From NCBI GenBank assembly GCA_959018215.1, contig CAUEKL010000086.1:1-8826 (forward strand): 8,826 bases of DNA. Direction: 5' to 3'. Made by a program: the position numbers and the translations under genes. A model generated the notes under the pieces. It had not been told where the DNA came from, made no database searches, and saw only the letters and a program-made list of their open reading frames with translations. The stretch comes from an uncultured Gemmiger sp. Its GTDB lineage: Bacteria; Bacillota; Clostridia; Oscillospirales; Ruminococcaceae. Positions 7,255-8,826 of the stretch are shown here, piece by piece (position 1 is the first letter of the stretch; every line of letters starts with the position of its first letter).

Positions 7255-7287
7255 ACTAAGCACCACCTGATGTTGTCATATGTAGTT

Positions 7288-7316
7288 ATTTTACAATAGT
7301 TTGCCCACAAAGTAAA
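7288..7316 (-). promoter_or_regulatory. candidate sigma-A-type promoter for the pyrH-to-polC operon
   Basis: Reading the minus strand, TTTACT (7311-7316) is separated by 17 nt from TAAAAT (7288-7293), which matches the consensus hexamers at four of six and five of six positions. The segment is markedly more AT-rich than its surroundings and lies between a terminator and the pyrH start. It would put the transcription start near 7281, giving a leader of under 30 nt. Confidence 0.55.
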
Positions 7317-7337
7317 TAAGCCCGTGGAAAATGGCAT

Positions 7338-7372
7338 AAAAAATTCACACTGCCGTTACAGACAGTGTGAAT
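7338..7372 (-). terminator. intrinsic terminator after the kinase-like gene
   Basis: A perfect 10-bp stem (ATTCACACTG with CAGTGTGAAT) with a 10-nt loop is followed at once by a run of six T residues in the minus-strand sense. It begins 15 nt after the stop codon of the histidine-kinase-like gene. It separates the regulatory pair from the pyrH operon. There is no T-run on the opposite side, so it works for minus-strand transcription only. Confidence 0.9.
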
Positions 7373-7387
7373 GGAAAGAATTCAGAG

Positions 7388-8212
7388 TCAGTCCTGAACC
7401 AGTACGGCGGAAAACTCCCGCCGAAGGCGATGGCGGCAAAGAGCCTGCTTGTGTTCCTTGCTTTTGGCATCGTCGGCCAGAACCAGCAGCGAAGGATCCG
7501 GGCAGTGCTGCGGCAGCGCAAAGGTGACGCTGAAACCGGCGTTCTCATCCGCCGTCGGTTCCAGCTCCCAGCCCAGCGCAGCCGCATATTCCCGAACCAG
7601 CAAAAGACCGGTAGCCCCCTTGTTCAAAAGGTCGGCGTCCACAGTTCCTTCGGTGAGCGCGGCCTGCACCGCCGGGTCGGTGCCCGGGCCATTGTCCCGG
7701 TACACCAGGTGCCGGTCTGCCGTGCAGGTCAGTTCCACCCTGTCCGCTCCGGCCCGCACCGAATTGGACAGCAGGTTGGCAAGCAGGCTGTTGATCAGGG
7801 CATCGTCGGCTTCCAGCCAGAGCCCGCCGGAGGTCTCATCCCGGAGGGTCAGCCGGGCAGCATGCCCGCAGGCAGCCAGTTCTTCCTCGGCGCAGGCACA
7901 CAGTGCCCGCAGATGCTCCACCAGTTCCAACGGCAAGGCCGGGCGCAGCTGACGCAGCTGTGCCCCCAGGGCCAGATCTGCCGCGTTGTCCGCCAGGCGT
8001 TCCAGGCGCTGGATGCGGCGGGACATTTCCCGCAAAGTGTCCAGTCCGGTGGAGCGCACCGGTTCCGGAGCCTGCTGTTCCAGATAACGGGTCAAGGCAT
8101 CCACCGTACCCTGCAAAACACAAAAATCCTCCGCCAGCCGACCTTTCAGGCCGCCGCGAAGGGGATTGCCGTTTTCCGGCAGAATTTGGTCTTTGGGTCT
8201 TTCGGTAATCAT
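7388..8212 (-). CDS. soluble histidine-kinase-like GHKL ATPase lacking a visible H-box
   Basis: The 274-residue protein has no membrane segment. Residues about 25-85 resemble a two-helix dimerisation hairpin (DFCVLQGTVDALTRYL, then REMSRRIQRLERLADNAADL). The ATP-binding domain follows (about 134-233): N-box LLANLLSNSVRAG with N146 and N150, G1 box YRDNGPG with D173, and a G2-like KGATGLLLVREYAAALG (198-214). No histidine occurs before residue 100, so the usual phospho-acceptor position in the helical hairpin is not histidine. A tail of about 39 residues follows the ATPase fold. The start is the ATG with AGAGGAG 8 nt upstream. An in-frame GTG ten codons earlier overlaps that ribosome site. It lies 42 nt after a Spo0A-like regulator gene and ends at a terminator, so the two are probably one operon and partners. 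It could be a pseudokinase, a phosphatase of the regulator, or a Spo0B-like variant. The GHKL assignment is secure; the activity is not. Confidence 0.8.
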   Translation of the reverse strand: MITERPKDQILPENGNPLRGGLKGRLAEDFCVLQGTVDALTRYLEQQAPEPVRSTGLDTLREMSRRIQRLERLADNAADLALGAQLRQLRPALPLELVEHLRALCACAEEELAACGHAARLTLRDETSGGLWLEADDALINSLLANLLSNSVRAGADRVELTCTADRHLVYRDNGPGTDPAVQAALTEGTVDADLLNKGATGLLLVREYAAALGWELEPTADENAGFSVTFALPQHCPDPSLLVLADDAKSKEHKQALCRHRLRREFSAVLVQD

Positions 8213-8254
8213 CGCAAGATCTCCTCTGAGCCCGGATACCACGGAGCAGACCGT

Positions 8255-8826
8255 TCAGCGCCCCATGGCGCGGCGGATCAGTTCGGTCAGGCTGCGGATC
8301 AGCTCCAGGTTGGAAAGCCGGCTGCCCTCCGGTTTGTTGACCGCCCGGCACAGGCGGTCATATCCCTGGGGACCGGTGTGGCGCAGGGATTCGTTGATCC
8401 GCTGTACCGCCGAGGCCACCGTTCCGGGACGGATATGCTGACCGTCCGCCGCATACTGGTAAAGCTCCTTGGCAATATAGTCGTCAGGGCCAAGCACCGT
8501 GCGCAGAAGAATGCGTTCCAGGTAGCTCCATCCGCCCAGGCGCCGGTTATAGTGCATATCGCAGAGCAGTTCGTGCAGATACTCCCGCACACGATATGTA
8601 TCCCATGCATCATCATTTCCGCCGCAGCGGTACACGGCTGCAAACAGCTCCGCCATGGTATACGGCTTAAAGATAATACAATCAGCCCCCATTGTCAAGA
8701 AACGGGACGCAGACTTCTGGGTATAGGGCATAGCGGTGATGAGTACCTTCGTGACAAGAGGGTCGGGAGGGGCGGTTGTTGTTGAATAAGTGTTGATGAG
8801 CGTCATGTCATCGTCAACTCTTGCGA
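8255..8826 (-). CDS. Spo0A-like response regulator, N-terminus outside window
   Basis: The frame is open to the right edge with no true start, so the gene begins beyond base 8826. What is visible starts in the middle of a receiver domain, after the expected phospho-acceptor Asp. KVLITAMPYTQKSA supplies the conserved Thr (8735-8737) and GADCIIFKPYTMAEL the conserved Lys (8666-8668). The C-terminal part aligns by eye with the Spo0A DNA-binding family. GGWSYLERILLRTV corresponds to its GYLYLREAI region, YIAKELYQYAADG to ITKxLYPxIA, the helix VASAVQRINESL to the recognition helix, and RLSNLELIRSLTELIRRA to the PTNSEFIA end. About 60 residues would complete a normal Spo0A length. The family call is good, but the recognition helix differs clearly from the canonical SRVERAIRHAIE. 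It is therefore likely a paralogue or a repurposed regulator rather than an orthodox sporulation master switch. The kinase-like gene follows 42 nt downstream. Confidence 0.75.
   Translation of the reverse strand, partial: ARVDDDMTLINTYSTTTAPPDPLVTKVLITAMPYTQKSASRFLTMGADCIIFKPYTMAELFAAVYRCGGNDDAWDTYRVREYLHELLCDMHYNRRLGGWSYLERILLRTVLGPDDYIAKELYQYAADGQHIRPGTVASAVQRINESLRHTGPQGYDRLCRAVNKPEGSRLSNLELIRSLTELIRRAMGR

Noticed and set aside
8213..8242. Upstream in-frame GTG start for the kinase-like gene.
   Set aside because: The AGAGGAG site is inside that extension and correctly spaced for the ATG at 8212.
8804..8806. ATG at 8806 as the true start of the Spo0A-like gene.
   Set aside because: The frame stays open to the window edge and the residues before and after it fit the middle of a receiver domain, so the real start is outside the window.

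Overview
The window reads as chromosomal DNA from a GC-rich Gram-positive anaerobe of the class Clostridia. The evidence is a PolC-type replicative polymerase, a Spo0A-family regulator, and the gene order pyrH-frr-cdsA-dxr-rseP-ispG-polC, which is a familiar Firmicutes core cluster. The GC-rich codon use together with this content fits the Oscillospiraceae (Faecalibacterium, Subdoligranulum or Gemmiger relatives). That placement is inference and no alignment was run.

Every gene I can support is on the minus strand, so transcription runs from high to low coordinates. Upstream (8826 down to 7388) is a two-gene regulatory unit: a Spo0A-like response regulator cut by the right edge of the window, then a soluble GHKL-ATPase (histidine-kinase-like) protein with no recognisable phospho-accepting histidine. 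It ends in a clear intrinsic terminator (7338-7372). A candidate sigma-A-type promoter follows (7288-7316).

Downstream (7254 to 1) is one apparent housekeeping operon: pyrH (UMP kinase), frr (ribosome recycling factor), cdsA (CDP-diacylglycerol synthase), dxr (DXP reductoisomerase), rseP (site-2 protease), ispG (HMBPP synthase), a small two-helix membrane protein, and polC, whose 3' end lies beyond base 1. It joins nucleotide supply, translation recycling, phospholipid synthesis, the MEP isoprenoid pathway, membrane proteolysis and replication. Most gaps are short and nearly every gene has a visible Shine-Dalgarno sequence.

Two departures from the usual order stand out. uppS, which normally lies between frr and cdsA, is missing and its place holds a 148-bp non-coding gap with a strong hairpin. 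rpsB-tsf, the usual neighbours upstream of pyrH, are replaced by the regulator/kinase-like pair. The most interesting item is that pair: a divergent Spo0A-type DNA-binding protein next to a kinase-like ATPase that seems to lack the histidine needed for autophosphorylation. Most of the rest is well-conserved core genome.
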